NCBI GenBank assembly: GCA_045615885.1 | Contig: JAZLFR010000031.1 | Coordinates: forward strand, 22,064 to 86,063 | Reading direction: 5' to 3' | Length of the DNA stretch: 64,000 nt | Origin: UBA1765 sp045615885 | GTDB lineage: Bacteria; Fibrobacterota; Fibrobacteria; Fibrobacterales; Fibrobacteraceae | Shown here: positions 44,524 through 53,008 of the stretch, one piece after another | Layout: each line of letters opens with the position of its first letter | Position numbering within the stretch: position 1 is the first letter of the stretch | The notes under the pieces: model-generated | Databases searched by the model: none | The model's input: the letters and a program-made list of their open reading frames with translations, nothing else | Told to the model about the DNA's origin: nothing | Program-made: the position numbers and the translations under genes

Positions 44524-45706
44524 GGTCTAAACGGCTCGCCTTGCGGGCCGGGTACCAACCAAAGAACACGCCAGTCACAAAGCAGACGCCAAAACTCACG
44601 ACGATACTTGAAACGGTCACATTCATTGGCCAGTTCAAAAGCATTCGTACGGCAAATGACGCAGTACAGCCAAGCAAAATTCCAATGAAGCCGCCTAGCA
44701 GGCTAATAATTACAGATTCAAAAAGGAACTGTAAAAGAATGTCACGCCCACGGGCGCCAATAGCCATGCGAAGCCCGATTTCCTTGGTGCGTTCCGTAAC
44801 GGAAACATACATGATGTTCATAATGCCGATGCCACCGACAAATAGACTAATGCCGGCAATTACAGTAAGCACAATCGAAAGCAAATTCGATGTGCTCGTC
44901 ACCATTTCAAGCATTTCTTCCTGTGTAAAGATGCGGAACGGATCCATCGGTTTAACCCAGCCTCGGCGTTCCTTGAGCACCGCCATGATCTGCTCCGTAG
45001 CCTGCACAGCGTAGCCTTCACCAATGGAGTTCGCATAGATTTGGCGAATTTCCGTCGTTGAATTGAAGCGTCGCATAACCGTTTGGTACGGAGTAAAAAT
45101 GACATCGTCCTGATCCTGGCCAAAATCGCCGGCGCCCTTGCCCTTGAGCGTACCAATAACCTTTAACGGAATGCTCTTGTAACGGATTGTCTTGCCGATT
45201 GGATCCCCTTCGGGGAACAAATTCTTGATTACTGTCTGGCCGATTACGCAAACTTTCGCCATGCGGTCCGCTTCGTCATCGAACATCACGCCATCGGCAA
45301 TTTCATAGTTGCGGATCATCAGGTAATCGGCAGAAACGCCACTCAACGGCGTTGGCGAATTGTTGTTGCCAACAATGGCCTGGCCGCCAACTGTAATCAT
45401 CGGCGACACGGCATTGATGTATGGAACATTTTCCTTCAGCGCATACAAATCGGCTTCTTCAAGTTTCGCTCCGCCGCCATCAATCTGCACCCCGCCGCGA
45501 CGCTGCTGGTTCGGCATGATGATGATAGCATTTGTTCCCATCGCAGTCATCTTTTCACGAATGGACTGCTTGGAACCTTCGCCCATGGCGACCATGGTAA
45601 TGACCGCGGCAACGCCAATCACGATGCCAAGAATGGAAAGCGCCGTGCGCATGCGGTTTCTGAACAATGCCTTGAAGGCAATGCGAATCAAAGTCAGCGG
45701 GCTCAT
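44498..45706 (-). CDS. macB: MacB-type ABC transporter permease
   Basis: A 402-residue permease with the MacB/LolC topology: one N-terminal helix (ALSILGIVIGVAAVITMVAM), a large periplasmic MacB_PCD domain (about residues 45-265, with VSADYLMIRNYEIADG and VIGQTVIKNLFPEGDPIG) and three C-terminal helices around FVGGIGIMNIMYVSVTERTK and EIGLRMAIGARGRDIL. The ATPase is a separate gene, overlapping it by 4 bp (45703-45706). With the MacA-like adaptor it would form a tripartite-type export pump acting through mechanotransmission. The exported molecule (toxin, peptide or lipoprotein) is unknown. Confidence 0.92.
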   Translation of the reverse strand: MSPLTLIRIAFKALFRNRMRTALSILGIVIGVAAVITMVAMGEGSKQSIREKMTAMGTNAIIIMPNQQRRGGVQIDGGGAKLEEADLYALKENVPYINAVSPMITVGGQAIVGNNNSPTPLSGVSADYLMIRNYEIADGVMFDDEADRMAKVCVIGQTVIKNLFPEGDPIGKTIRYKSIPLKVIGTLKGKGAGDFGQDQDDVIFTPYQTVMRRFNSTTEIRQIYANSIGEGYAVQATEQIMAVLKERRGWVKPMDPFRIFTQEEMLEMVTSTSNLLSIVLTVIAGISLFVGGIGIMNIMYVSVTERTKEIGLRMAIGARGRDILLQFLFESVIISLLGGFIGILLGCTASFAVRMLLNWPMNVTVSSIVVSFGVCFVTGVFFGWYPARKASRLDPIEALRFE

Positions 45707-46458
45707 GCATCTTCCTCAAATGTTTCTGGAGGCGGCAGGGCTTCAAGAGCCGCACGAGCATCCTGAATATTTTCGTTCTTTACATCTTTGCGCAAAAGGC
45801 CATCGCGCAGCGTAATCGTGCGGCTGCTGAAAGTCGCAATGTCAGGTTCATGCGTCACAAAGATGATCGTTTTGCCCTGCTTATTCAGTTCCTGAAAAAG
45901 CATCATGATTTCGTAGCTTGTGCGCGTATCCAAGTTGCCGGTAGCTTCGTCGGCAAGGATGATTACCGGGTCATTCACAAGCGCGCGGGCAATAGCAACG
46001 CGTTGCTGCTGCCCGCCGCTAAGCTGGTTCGGCAAATGTTCCATGCGGCCTTCCAGGCCAACACGCTTGAGCGCGGCGACGGCTCGTTCGCGGCGCTCCC
46101 TTGCAGAAATCTTGGGATTGTACAACAGCGGAAGTTCCACGTTTTCGATAGCAGTCGTTCTATTAAGCAAATTGTAGCTCTGGAACACAAAACCGATCTT
46201 GTTCCCGCGGATTCTTGCAAGGGCATCTCGCTTCAAGCTTTCTACATGTTCCCCATCCAAAATGTACTCGCCACTAGTAGGCTTGTCCATGCAGCCAAGA
46301 ATGTTCAGCATGGTCGTTTTGCCGCTACCGCTCGTTCCCATGATGGTAACAAATTCACCCGGGTAAATATCATACGATACGCCACGAAGAGCGCGAACCA
46401 CTTCGTCGCCCATCTTGAAATCGCGATGCAAATGTTTTATGGAAAGGATTGGGGTCAT
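45703..46458 (-). CDS. MacB/LolD-type ABC transporter ATP-binding protein
   Basis: A 251-residue ATPase with Walker A GTSGSGKTT, Q-loop FVFQSYNLLNRTTAIENVEL, signature LSGGQQQRVAIARAL, Walker B VIILADEATGN and H-loop FVTHEPD. This is the LolD/MacB/FtsE subclass. It is coupled to the permease (4-bp overlap) and probably follows the adaptor gene in one operon, though a 432-bp repeat mosaic separates them. Its start codon lies only a few bases from the edge of that mosaic. Confidence 0.94.
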   Translation of the reverse strand: MTPILSIKHLHRDFKMGDEVVRALRGVSYDIYPGEFVTIMGTSGSGKTTMLNILGCMDKPTSGEYILDGEHVESLKRDALARIRGNKIGFVFQSYNLLNRTTAIENVELPLLYNPKISARERRERAVAALKRVGLEGRMEHLPNQLSGGQQQRVAIARALVNDPVIILADEATGNLDTRTSYEIMMLFQELNKQGKTIIFVTHEPDIATFSSRTITLRDGLLRKDVKNENIQDARAALEALPPPETFEEDA

Positions 46459-46890
46459 GGTTATTAGGATCTAGTGGCTAGGATCTAGTGGTTAGTGAAT
46501 GTTGGTTTCCAATGTTTAGGGTATAGGGTCTAGGGTATAGTGAAATGTTAATTTCCAATGTTTCGGCTGTAGGCTAGCGTCTGTCGACTGAGAGGTATGA
46601 GGTCGTTTCGCTTTGAGGTCGATGCTTCGCATCTAGAGGTATGAGGTTTTGTAATTACAATTACCTCAAAGTGAGCGCAGCGAACGACCTCACGCCTCAA
46701 GCACCGAAGGTGCGACCTCATTTCTTTTTCTGGATGGCCACGCTTCGCTCGCCAAGACACGGTAAGCTACAATTTCTTCAGTCTTCCGTCTTATATCTTC
46801 CTACTTTCTTCTGTCCTCTGTCTTCTTTCTTGCTTCTTAACTTCCGTCTTACGTCTTTCGTCTTCCTACTGATTCCTGACTCCTATCTAA
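46459..46890. repeat. Heptanucleotide mosaic element 1 (forward)
   Basis: Fills the whole spacer between macA and the ATPase gene. In order: TAGGATC/TAGTGGT heptads (46465-46499); TTTAGGG-TATAGGG-TCTAGGG-TATAGTG (46515-46542); two GAATGTT...TTTCCAATG modules; a CGGCTGTAGGCT module (46564 on); small hairpins GATGC-TTC-GCATC (46621-46633) and GCACC-GAA-GGTGC (46701-46713); a 27-nt inverted repeat centred on TTGTAATTACAA (46642-46668); a REP-like piece (46731-46775); and a pyrimidine block of CTTCCGT-type heptads (46776-46880). A 60-bp stretch (46659-46718) is nearly identical to 56463-56523. Confidence 0.85.
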
Positions 46891-48183
46891 CTACCTCTTC
46901 TTTTTCCCTGGCGGGCCAGGCATGAACGGGCTTACTGCACCTTCAACCTTTTTTTCTTTCATCGTCGGGTCTTCCTGCGAAACCACAACGGAATCTCCAT
47001 CAGACAAGCCACGTAAAACTTCCAAATAAACACCGTCAGAAAGACCGGTCTTTACTGGGCGCGCTTCCACCACCCCGCCGACATTGACCCATGTAATTTT
47101 CGGGCCATTGCCAGCCATGCGCTTGCCCGGCTTCTTTTTACCCCCCATTCCAGGCGGCAGTCCCATGCCGTCCGGAGGAGGCATTCCTTCATTGCCAAAC
47201 TTTCCTGCCGGAGGCGGTCCCTTCGGAGGCATCCCCTCTGCAGGAGCCTTTTGCGGAGTTCCTTCCGCCGGGGTAAATTTCGTAGCCTTCACGGGGAGCG
47301 CAAGAGCATCCTTCACTTCCTTCGTTACGATTGTACACGTTGCAGTCATGCCAGGCAAAAGCTTCTGTTCCGGATTTTCTGCCGTAATCACGACCGTATA
47401 GGTAACGACATTCGAAGTTGTCGTCGGGTTCAAGCGAACTTCCTGCACCTTGCCCTTGAAGGTATCTTCCAAAAAGGCATCTACGGTAAATTCAACTTCC
47501 TGTCCTGCCTTCACGGCTCCGATGTCAGCTTCATCTACATCGGCCATCACCTTCATTTGCGAAAGATCCTTGGCAAGCATAAAGAGCGTCGGCGTACTCA
47601 TGGAAGCAGCCACGGTCTGCCCGACATCTACGGCGCGCTCCAAAACGACCCCGTTAATCGGACTCTTGATAGTAGCGTAGCTCAAATTCAACTTGGCCTG
47701 ATCCACCTCACTCTTGCTGCGGGATACAGAAAACTTTGCCGCATTCATGCTGTATTCGGCAGATTCAAGGTCCACGGCGCTTGCACTCCCTGCATCGGCA
47801 AGCCTCTTTGTGCGCTCATAGGTAGAAGTCTTGAACTTGTAATCGTTCTCGGCTGATTCCAGCGCGATTTGCGCCTGCAAAAGAACTGCCTGCAACTTGG
47901 ACTTGTCAAGCTCGGCAAGCACCTGCCCCTTCTTTACCTTGGAATTGTAATCCACATAAATTTTTGCAATGTCGCCAGACACCTGCGTGCCGACTTCCAC
48001 CTTGTCCACAGGCTCCAAGCTGCCTGTAGCAGAGATTGTAGTGCGAATGGTTCTACGTTCCAGTTTTTCACTGACGAGATCGCCAACCTTGACTTCCGAA
48101 GACTCGCCCAGATATCGGAATATTCCAATTCCGACTACGGCAAAAACAGCCAGCAACACTAAAATTTTCAAAAATTTCCACAT
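46891..48183 (-). CDS. macA: MacA/HlyD-type periplasmic adaptor protein
   Basis: A 430-residue membrane-fusion protein: N-terminal anchor (about residues 4-23), beta-barrel and lipoyl parts (ATGSLEPVDKVEVGTQVSGD, IKSPINGVVLERAVDVGQTV) separated by a helical hairpin (QAQIALESAENDYKFKTSTY), then a beta-barrel domain. The membrane-proximal part contains an unusual Pro/Gly/Met/Lys-rich insertion (about residues 305-360, for example GMPPKGPPPAGKFG) and a tail GPPGKKKR. It bridges the MacB pump to an outer-membrane exit duct; no TolC gene is in the window. Confidence 0.92.
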   Translation of the reverse strand: MWKFLKILVLLAVFAVVGIGIFRYLGESSEVKVGDLVSEKLERRTIRTTISATGSLEPVDKVEVGTQVSGDIAKIYVDYNSKVKKGQVLAELDKSKLQAVLLQAQIALESAENDYKFKTSTYERTKRLADAGSASAVDLESAEYSMNAAKFSVSRSKSEVDQAKLNLSYATIKSPINGVVLERAVDVGQTVAASMSTPTLFMLAKDLSQMKVMADVDEADIGAVKAGQEVEFTVDAFLEDTFKGKVQEVRLNPTTTSNVVTYTVVITAENPEQKLLPGMTATCTIVTKEVKDALALPVKATKFTPAEGTPQKAPAEGMPPKGPPPAGKFGNEGMPPPDGMGLPPGMGGKKKPGKRMAGNGPKITWVNVGGVVEARPVKTGLSDGVYLEVLRGLSDGDSVVVSQEDPTMKEKKVEGAVSPFMPGPPGKKKR

Positions 48184-48313
48184 ATATCTATAAAGTTTTC
48201 CCTTAAACTAGCAATTTGGATGCCCCGATGCTATTCTTCGTTGCAATCAATCAAAAAAAAATCCTTCTTTTTTTCAAAAAAAATTTTATTTTGTGATAAA
48301 TTGTGAGGCTTTT

Positions 48314-49828
48314 ATGAAAACGCGTACCCTTTTATTGTCTGCCCTTTTAGCTGCAACAACTGCATTTGCTGCCAAACCTCTTTCTATCTGGATTATGCCG
48401 AACGGGGCATCTCCTAAAGAAAAGCTGGAATCTGAACTTGCAAAATTCACTGCTGAAACAGGAATCAAGGCAGAAGTCACTGTGCTTGACTGGGGCGAAG
48501 CCTGGGGCCGCATTTCGAATGCCCTCAATGGAGACAAGGACCTGCCGGCAGTCGTGCAGCTCGGCACAACCTGGATTCCGTACTTTGCCTCACGCGGCAC
48601 AATCCTGAACCTTGACCCTTACATGAAGGACATCAAGGCAGAGCGTTTTTTGCCGGTCAGCTTCGGAACAACTCACATCGAAGGCGACCCGAAGATTTAT
48701 TCCGTACCTTGGTTCGTTGACGCAAGAACTCTCATCGGTAACAAGTCGGTACTCGAAAAGCTCGGCATCACTGCAAAAGATGTTGAAACATACGAAGGCT
48801 TCACAAATGTTCTGAAAAAAGTAAAGGAAGCCAACCTTACTCGCGAAGACGGCACGCCAATTGAACCGTATGCATTTCCGGGCAAAAGCGACTGGAACAT
48901 TCCTCACAACTTCGCTCCCTGGGTCTGGTCAGAAGGCGGCCACTTCGTTCGAACGGAAAATGGCAAGACTCACTCTGCAATTTTGGAACAGAACACGCTT
49001 CGCGGCATCGCACAATACCTGAAATTCGTAAAAGATTCCCTTGTAGCCCGCGAACACCTCCAAAAGAACACAGTCGAAATTACGCAATTGTTCTGCGACG
49101 GCCAGCTAGCCTTCATCTTGAACACAACTGAACTCGCCATGCAGATCCGCATTCCGAATGCAGAAGGCGGTCTCATGTATTCCCAGATCGGCAAAGATGG
49201 CTTGCAGATTTTCCCTGTGCCTAAGGGTTCTGCAGGCAGCGTCGGCTTCATTGGCGGTTCAAACCTTGCCATTCCGGCAAAATATGAAAACCGGGACGAC
49301 GCACTCAAACTCCTGAAGTTCCTGACTTCCGACGCTTCTTTGGATGCTTACACAAAGCACATCGGCTTTTTACCACCGGCAGAAGATGTTCTCAAGGATT
49401 GGGCAAAAGATTCCATCTACACCCCGCTTCTTGAATGCATGAAGAACGGCCACGCTTACCCGAGCCTCCCGCTCTGGGGTGAAGTCGAAAGAATTCTAGT
49501 ATCCATGTTCAGCGAAATCTGGTCACTGCTTGAATTCGAAGGTTTGTACACAGACGAAAAGGTATACGAAATTCTCGCAAGGAACGATATTGCACTAAAT
49601 TCGCTCCTAGGCAACGAAAATGCAACAGCCTCCCTGAATTTCGAACAATTCCAAAAAATTTGGGACCCAGTTTACTTTTCCAAGGTAAACTTACCGAAAC
49701 AAAACGCAGATGAAAACAAAGTTGAAGAAAACAAGACCGTATCTTCCACCCCAATTACCTATACTATAGCCCTACTAGTCTTGGCTATAATCGCCGGGTT
49801 CGTTTTCACCTACCGACGGAAAAAGTAA
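48314..49828 (+). CDS. Extracellular solute-binding protein (family 1) with C-terminal membrane anchor
   Basis: The start is the ATG at 48314 (GAGG about 6 nt upstream), giving a signal peptide ending AFA. The mature part is a sugar-type (family 1) binding protein: PLSIWIMPNGASPKEKLESE, WGEAWGRISNALNG, LPAVVQLGTTWIPYFASRG, GFIGGSNLAIPAKY. Unusually, it ends in a transmembrane helix (about residues 475-497, TYTIALLVLAIIAGFVFTYR) with a RRKK tail, so it is held in the inner membrane. No ABC permease or ATPase follows; the next gene, 3 bp on, is a membrane diguanylate cyclase. It may therefore be a sensor subunit (inference). Confidence 0.88.
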   Translation: MKTRTLLLSALLAATTAFAAKPLSIWIMPNGASPKEKLESELAKFTAETGIKAEVTVLDWGEAWGRISNALNGDKDLPAVVQLGTTWIPYFASRGTILNLDPYMKDIKAERFLPVSFGTTHIEGDPKIYSVPWFVDARTLIGNKSVLEKLGITAKDVETYEGFTNVLKKVKEANLTREDGTPIEPYAFPGKSDWNIPHNFAPWVWSEGGHFVRTENGKTHSAILEQNTLRGIAQYLKFVKDSLVAREHLQKNTVEITQLFCDGQLAFILNTTELAMQIRIPNAEGGLMYSQIGKDGLQIFPVPKGSAGSVGFIGGSNLAIPAKYENRDDALKLLKFLTSDASLDAYTKHIGFLPPAEDVLKDWAKDSIYTPLLECMKNGHAYPSLPLWGEVERILVSMFSEIWSLLEFEGLYTDEKVYEILARNDIALNSLLGNENATASLNFEQFQKIWDPVYFSKVNLPKQNADENKVEENKTVSSTPITYTIALLVLAIIAGFVFTYRRKK

Positions 49829-49831
49829 TTG

Positions 49832-51610
49832 ATGAACTTTAGATCGTTTAAAGACAGCCTTCTCTTTAGATGCCTTATCCTTTTGGTGCTCACCATCACC
49901 GTGCTGATGGGTGGCGTTACGGTGTGGTTTATCCATTCGCAACAAAAAAGCCTCACCGCAGCGGCGACCCAGGTCAACCAAGACAAAGCCAAAGACATGG
50001 CTGCTTCGATCAAGCAGGAACTCGATCTATTTGAACAGCAACTTTCCCTATTAACCAAAACATCTTCCATTGTCGCCCTAGATTCCGTGGAATCCTCCGG
50101 CTTTTTGAAGAGTTTCGATGTTTCTCCGCTCTTTACGACGGGCGAATATGTATTGCTCTACGATCGCAACGACAAGTTGATTTGCGACAATTCACAGGTA
50201 GGCTCCGTACGCACCATCATCGAGCACCGTTCCTTTAGGGAATTTCAAAAGATCAGTCCAGTAAGGCCGTTCCTTTCTGAATGGTATTGGGAAGAAGACA
50301 AGCCGAAGAAGATGTTCGCCATGCAAGTCGGTTCCCGAGCAACAGCCAACGGTTCCCTTGCGGCAAGCTTTTCTTTTAGGCGCCTGTGGAATAAAAATCC
50401 TCAAAAAATCGACGACAAATCCTACCTGATTGCAACAGATTTAAACGGAAGCATTTTGATGCACCCAAATCTGCAGTTGGCCACAAACGGCAAGACAACT
50501 GTGCAGAGCCTTGGTTTGCCAGCCCCCCAGCAGCTTAAAAACGAACATTCATCGTTCGTAAAGCTAAATGACGGCAAGGAATATCTCTTCTCGTACACAA
50601 GCAACCCGATGTTCCAGTTTGGCGTCTATTCATTGCAGTCAAAAGACGAAGTCGAAAAGCAAATTTACTCTGCAATCACCAACCTTCTCATAATTTTGGG
50701 CATTGTCCTCCTTGCTACAATCATAGTCATAAGTTTCCTGTTCTTGCGCTTCATGGTTCCGCTTCGCAGCTTGATTTCGCATATCAATTTTATTAGCGAA
50801 GGTAACTTTGACGCAGACAAGTTCCCAGACACTGGCGACAAGACCGAAATCGGGATCCTTACAAGATCGTTCAATGCGATGCTTGAGCTTATCCAAAAGC
50901 AGATGAAACAGCTGAATGAACACCAGAAATACTTGGAAGAACAGGTTCTAAAGCGCACAAAGGAACTCGAAGAAGCCAAGAACCAGCTAGACATCATGTC
51001 TCGCACAGACGAACTGACCGGGCTCCCGAACCGCCGTGACCTTCGCGAAAAGATTCAGCAGGAAGCCCACCGTGCAGTGCGCATGCGCCGCGAGTTCTGC
51101 TTCATATTTATCGACATCGACAAGTTCAAGCACATCAACGACACATACGGCCACAACTGTGGCGACGTCGTTCTCAAGCAGGTTGCAACTACTATTCGCG
51201 GGCTGCTTCGCAAGTACGACTTCGTGGCACGCTGGGGTGGTGAAGAATTCCTGGTGATGCTTCCGGAAACAGGCCTCGAAGGAGCAACAGTCGTTGCAGA
51301 ACGTTTCCGCAAAACAGTCGAAGAACTTGAAATTTTCTATGGCGAAGAAAGAATCCCAGTAACGATTACCGTCGGCGTTTCTCTCTACGATGCCCGCCTT
51401 GGCGCAGACCGCAGCATTCAGCTTGCAGACCAATCCTTATACAAGGGAAAGCAGAATGGCCGTAACCAGGTTGTCGTTTGGGACCCGAACGACACCACGG
51501 AAGAAGATTACCGTGCAGCAGAGCTTGACTTGCAGCGCCAGGCCATAATAGACGAAATGCCGCCAATAAACGAAAAACAGATTGACCCGGAACACGATAG
51601 AAGAAGATAG
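49832..51610 (+). CDS. Membrane sensor diguanylate cyclase (periplasmic sensor, HAMP, GGDEF)
   Basis: Makes cyclic di-GMP. 592 residues: TM1 (about 12-32), a periplasmic Cache-like sensor (about 35-270), TM2 (about 275-297), HAMP (VPLRSLISHINFISEGNFDA), a coiled coil (EEQVLKRTKELEEAKNQLD) and a GGDEF domain with active-site GGEEF at 469-473. The inhibitory RxxD site (RKYD, 460-463) is intact, so product inhibition is expected. The Asp-rich metal site FIDIDKFKHINDTYGH is present. The start is ATG 49832; a TTG one codon earlier is possible. It follows the anchored binding protein with no spacer. Confidence 0.93.
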   Translation: MNFRSFKDSLLFRCLILLVLTITVLMGGVTVWFIHSQQKSLTAAATQVNQDKAKDMAASIKQELDLFEQQLSLLTKTSSIVALDSVESSGFLKSFDVSPLFTTGEYVLLYDRNDKLICDNSQVGSVRTIIEHRSFREFQKISPVRPFLSEWYWEEDKPKKMFAMQVGSRATANGSLAASFSFRRLWNKNPQKIDDKSYLIATDLNGSILMHPNLQLATNGKTTVQSLGLPAPQQLKNEHSSFVKLNDGKEYLFSYTSNPMFQFGVYSLQSKDEVEKQIYSAITNLLIILGIVLLATIIVISFLFLRFMVPLRSLISHINFISEGNFDADKFPDTGDKTEIGILTRSFNAMLELIQKQMKQLNEHQKYLEEQVLKRTKELEEAKNQLDIMSRTDELTGLPNRRDLREKIQQEAHRAVRMRREFCFIFIDIDKFKHINDTYGHNCGDVVLKQVATTIRGLLRKYDFVARWGGEEFLVMLPETGLEGATVVAERFRKTVEELEIFYGEERIPVTITVGVSLYDARLGADRSIQLADQSLYKGKQNGRNQVVVWDPNDTTEEDYRAAELDLQRQAIIDEMPPINEKQIDPEHDRRR

Positions 51611-51642
51611 CAGGCTGGCAAAAGCTTTGTTATATTAGGGCC

Positions 51643-52566
51643 ATGACTCGCATTGCAAAAAAAGACGACGGGCCGCAAGTCCGTAAGGTTACCTGGATCG
51701 GCCTCGCGGTCAACCTGGGGCTTACAGCCACAAAATTCGTGGCTGGCGTGGTAGGGCATTCCCAAGCTCTTTTCGCAGATGCAATCCACAGCGCTTCTGA
51801 CCTGGCGACAGATGCAGCCATTCTCATCGGTTCGCGCTTTTGGAATTCTCCGCCAGATGCAAACCACCCAAACGGACACAGGCGTTTCGAAACGCTCATC
51901 TCCATTGGCATTGGGCTTGCAGTCATTGGCGTAGGCGTGTTTCTTGGCTACGACGCCATTACGGCGCTTGCAAACCGCGAAGGTTCGCACCCAGAATACA
52001 TCGCTGCAGCTGTCGCTTTGCTTTCCGTAATTGCGAAGGAACTCGTATTCCGCTACACGCGAGCACAGGGTAAAAAGCTGCGCAGCCAGGCACTTGAAGC
52101 AAACGCTTGGCACCACAGAAGCGATGCATTCAGCTCCATTCCTGTTGTGATTGCAGTCCTCGTTTCCATTGCGTTCCCTAGTCTATGGTTCGTGGACTCT
52201 GTCGGTGCATTGGTCGTTGGCTTTTTGATCATTCATTCTGGCTACGAAATCATCAAGCCAGGCATGTACCAGGTTACAGATGGGGCAGCAAGCGACGAGG
52301 TTTGCGAAAAATTGAAAGGAATCGCCTTGAATGTTCCAGGCGTAATCAGCATTCACGAATTCCGCACACGCTACATCGGCAGCGACTTGCAAGTAAACTT
52401 GCACATTGTCGTAGCAAACGACATGACCTTGATCGAAGCCCACGATCTTTCGGAAGCTGTAGAGCAAGCTTTAATCAACAGTGGAGAAAATGTCGTTGAC
52501 GCACTTGTACACATTGACCCATACGACATTGCCAAAGACAAAGGGAATGTAGGATCTAGGGGCTAG
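51643..52566 (+). CDS. Cation diffusion facilitator (CDF) metal transporter
   Basis: A 307-residue inner-membrane metal/proton antiporter. Metal-site motifs are DAIHSASDLATD in TM2 and HHRSDAFSSIPV in TM5; the histidine-rich loop motif HPNGHRRFE is the DxxHPxGH-type signature. A cytoplasmic C-terminal domain (CEKLKGIALNVPGVISIHEF) follows. Likely exports Zn, Fe, Mn or Co. The last six residues and the stop codon are encoded by the heptanucleotide repeat that fills the following spacer (from 52550), so the native tail may have been altered. Confidence 0.92.
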   Translation: MTRIAKKDDGPQVRKVTWIGLAVNLGLTATKFVAGVVGHSQALFADAIHSASDLATDAAILIGSRFWNSPPDANHPNGHRRFETLISIGIGLAVIGVGVFLGYDAITALANREGSHPEYIAAAVALLSVIAKELVFRYTRAQGKKLRSQALEANAWHHRSDAFSSIPVVIAVLVSIAFPSLWFVDSVGALVVGFLIIHSGYEIIKPGMYQVTDGAASDEVCEKLKGIALNVPGVISIHEFRTRYIGSDLQVNLHIVVANDMTLIEAHDLSEAVEQALINSGENVVDALVHIDPYDIAKDKGNVGSRG

Positions 52567-53008
52567 AATAGACGAGAGAACGGCACAACGTGCCTACAGA
52601 CGAGAGACGAGAGGGGTTATTAGAATCTAGGATTTAGGATCTAGGGGTTAGGGAATGTAAATGTGCGTTTTTTAGTCTCTAGTTTCTAGAACCTAGTCTC
52701 TAAAGAATTCGTTACTAGTTACTAGTTACTAGCTCCAGGCATATTCAGGTTTCTAGTTTCAGGTTTCTAGTTTCTGACTTCCGTCTTCCTTCTGTCTTCT
52801 GTTCTCTGTCCTCTCTTAACTTGTCATCGAGCAACGCGAAGTGATCCAGAACATTGCCCCTAACTGGCCGCGCTCCGCTCGCCAAGGCATGGTAAGTTAC
52901 AATTCCTGACTCCTGTCACTGACTCCTGTTTTCTGTCTTCTTTCTTGCATATAAATCATTTCCTGGCACTCAGCAACGACCTCGCAACTATTTTCTATTT
53001 TACATTCC
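52550..53008. repeat. Heptanucleotide mosaic element 2 (forward)
   Basis: Starts inside the CDF coding region with TAGGATC-TAGGGGC. GACGAGA heptads enclose the hairpin GGCAC-AAC-GTGCC (52582-52594). Then come TAGGATY heptads (about 52617-52655), a TCTAGTTTCTAGAACCTAG tract, three perfect TTACTAG units (52712-52732), pyrimidine heptads (CTTCCGT/CTTCTGT, about 52765-52820), a REP-like palindrome (52823-52892) and a CTGACTCCTGT tract. It ends close to the M16 peptidase start at 53009. Confidence 0.85.
52823..52892. repeat. REP-like palindromic module, copy in element 2
   Basis: Carries GTCATCGAGCAACGCGAAGT and GATCCAGAACATTGCCCC, then TGGCCGCGCTCCGCTCGCCA. This matches the layout of the module at 56319-56391 and the general style of dispersed bacterial repeats of the 'GTCATTGCGA...GCAATCCAG' kind. 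Confidence 0.6.

Noticed and set aside
46465..46542. Telomere-like TTTAGGG heptads
   Set aside because: They are degenerate, internal, and part of a mixed intergenic element in several copies; there is no sign of a chromosome end.
52550..53008. Possible CRISPR array
   Set aside because: Repeats are 7 bases long, contiguous and degenerate, with no 25-40 nt repeats separated by unique spacers, and there are no cas genes.
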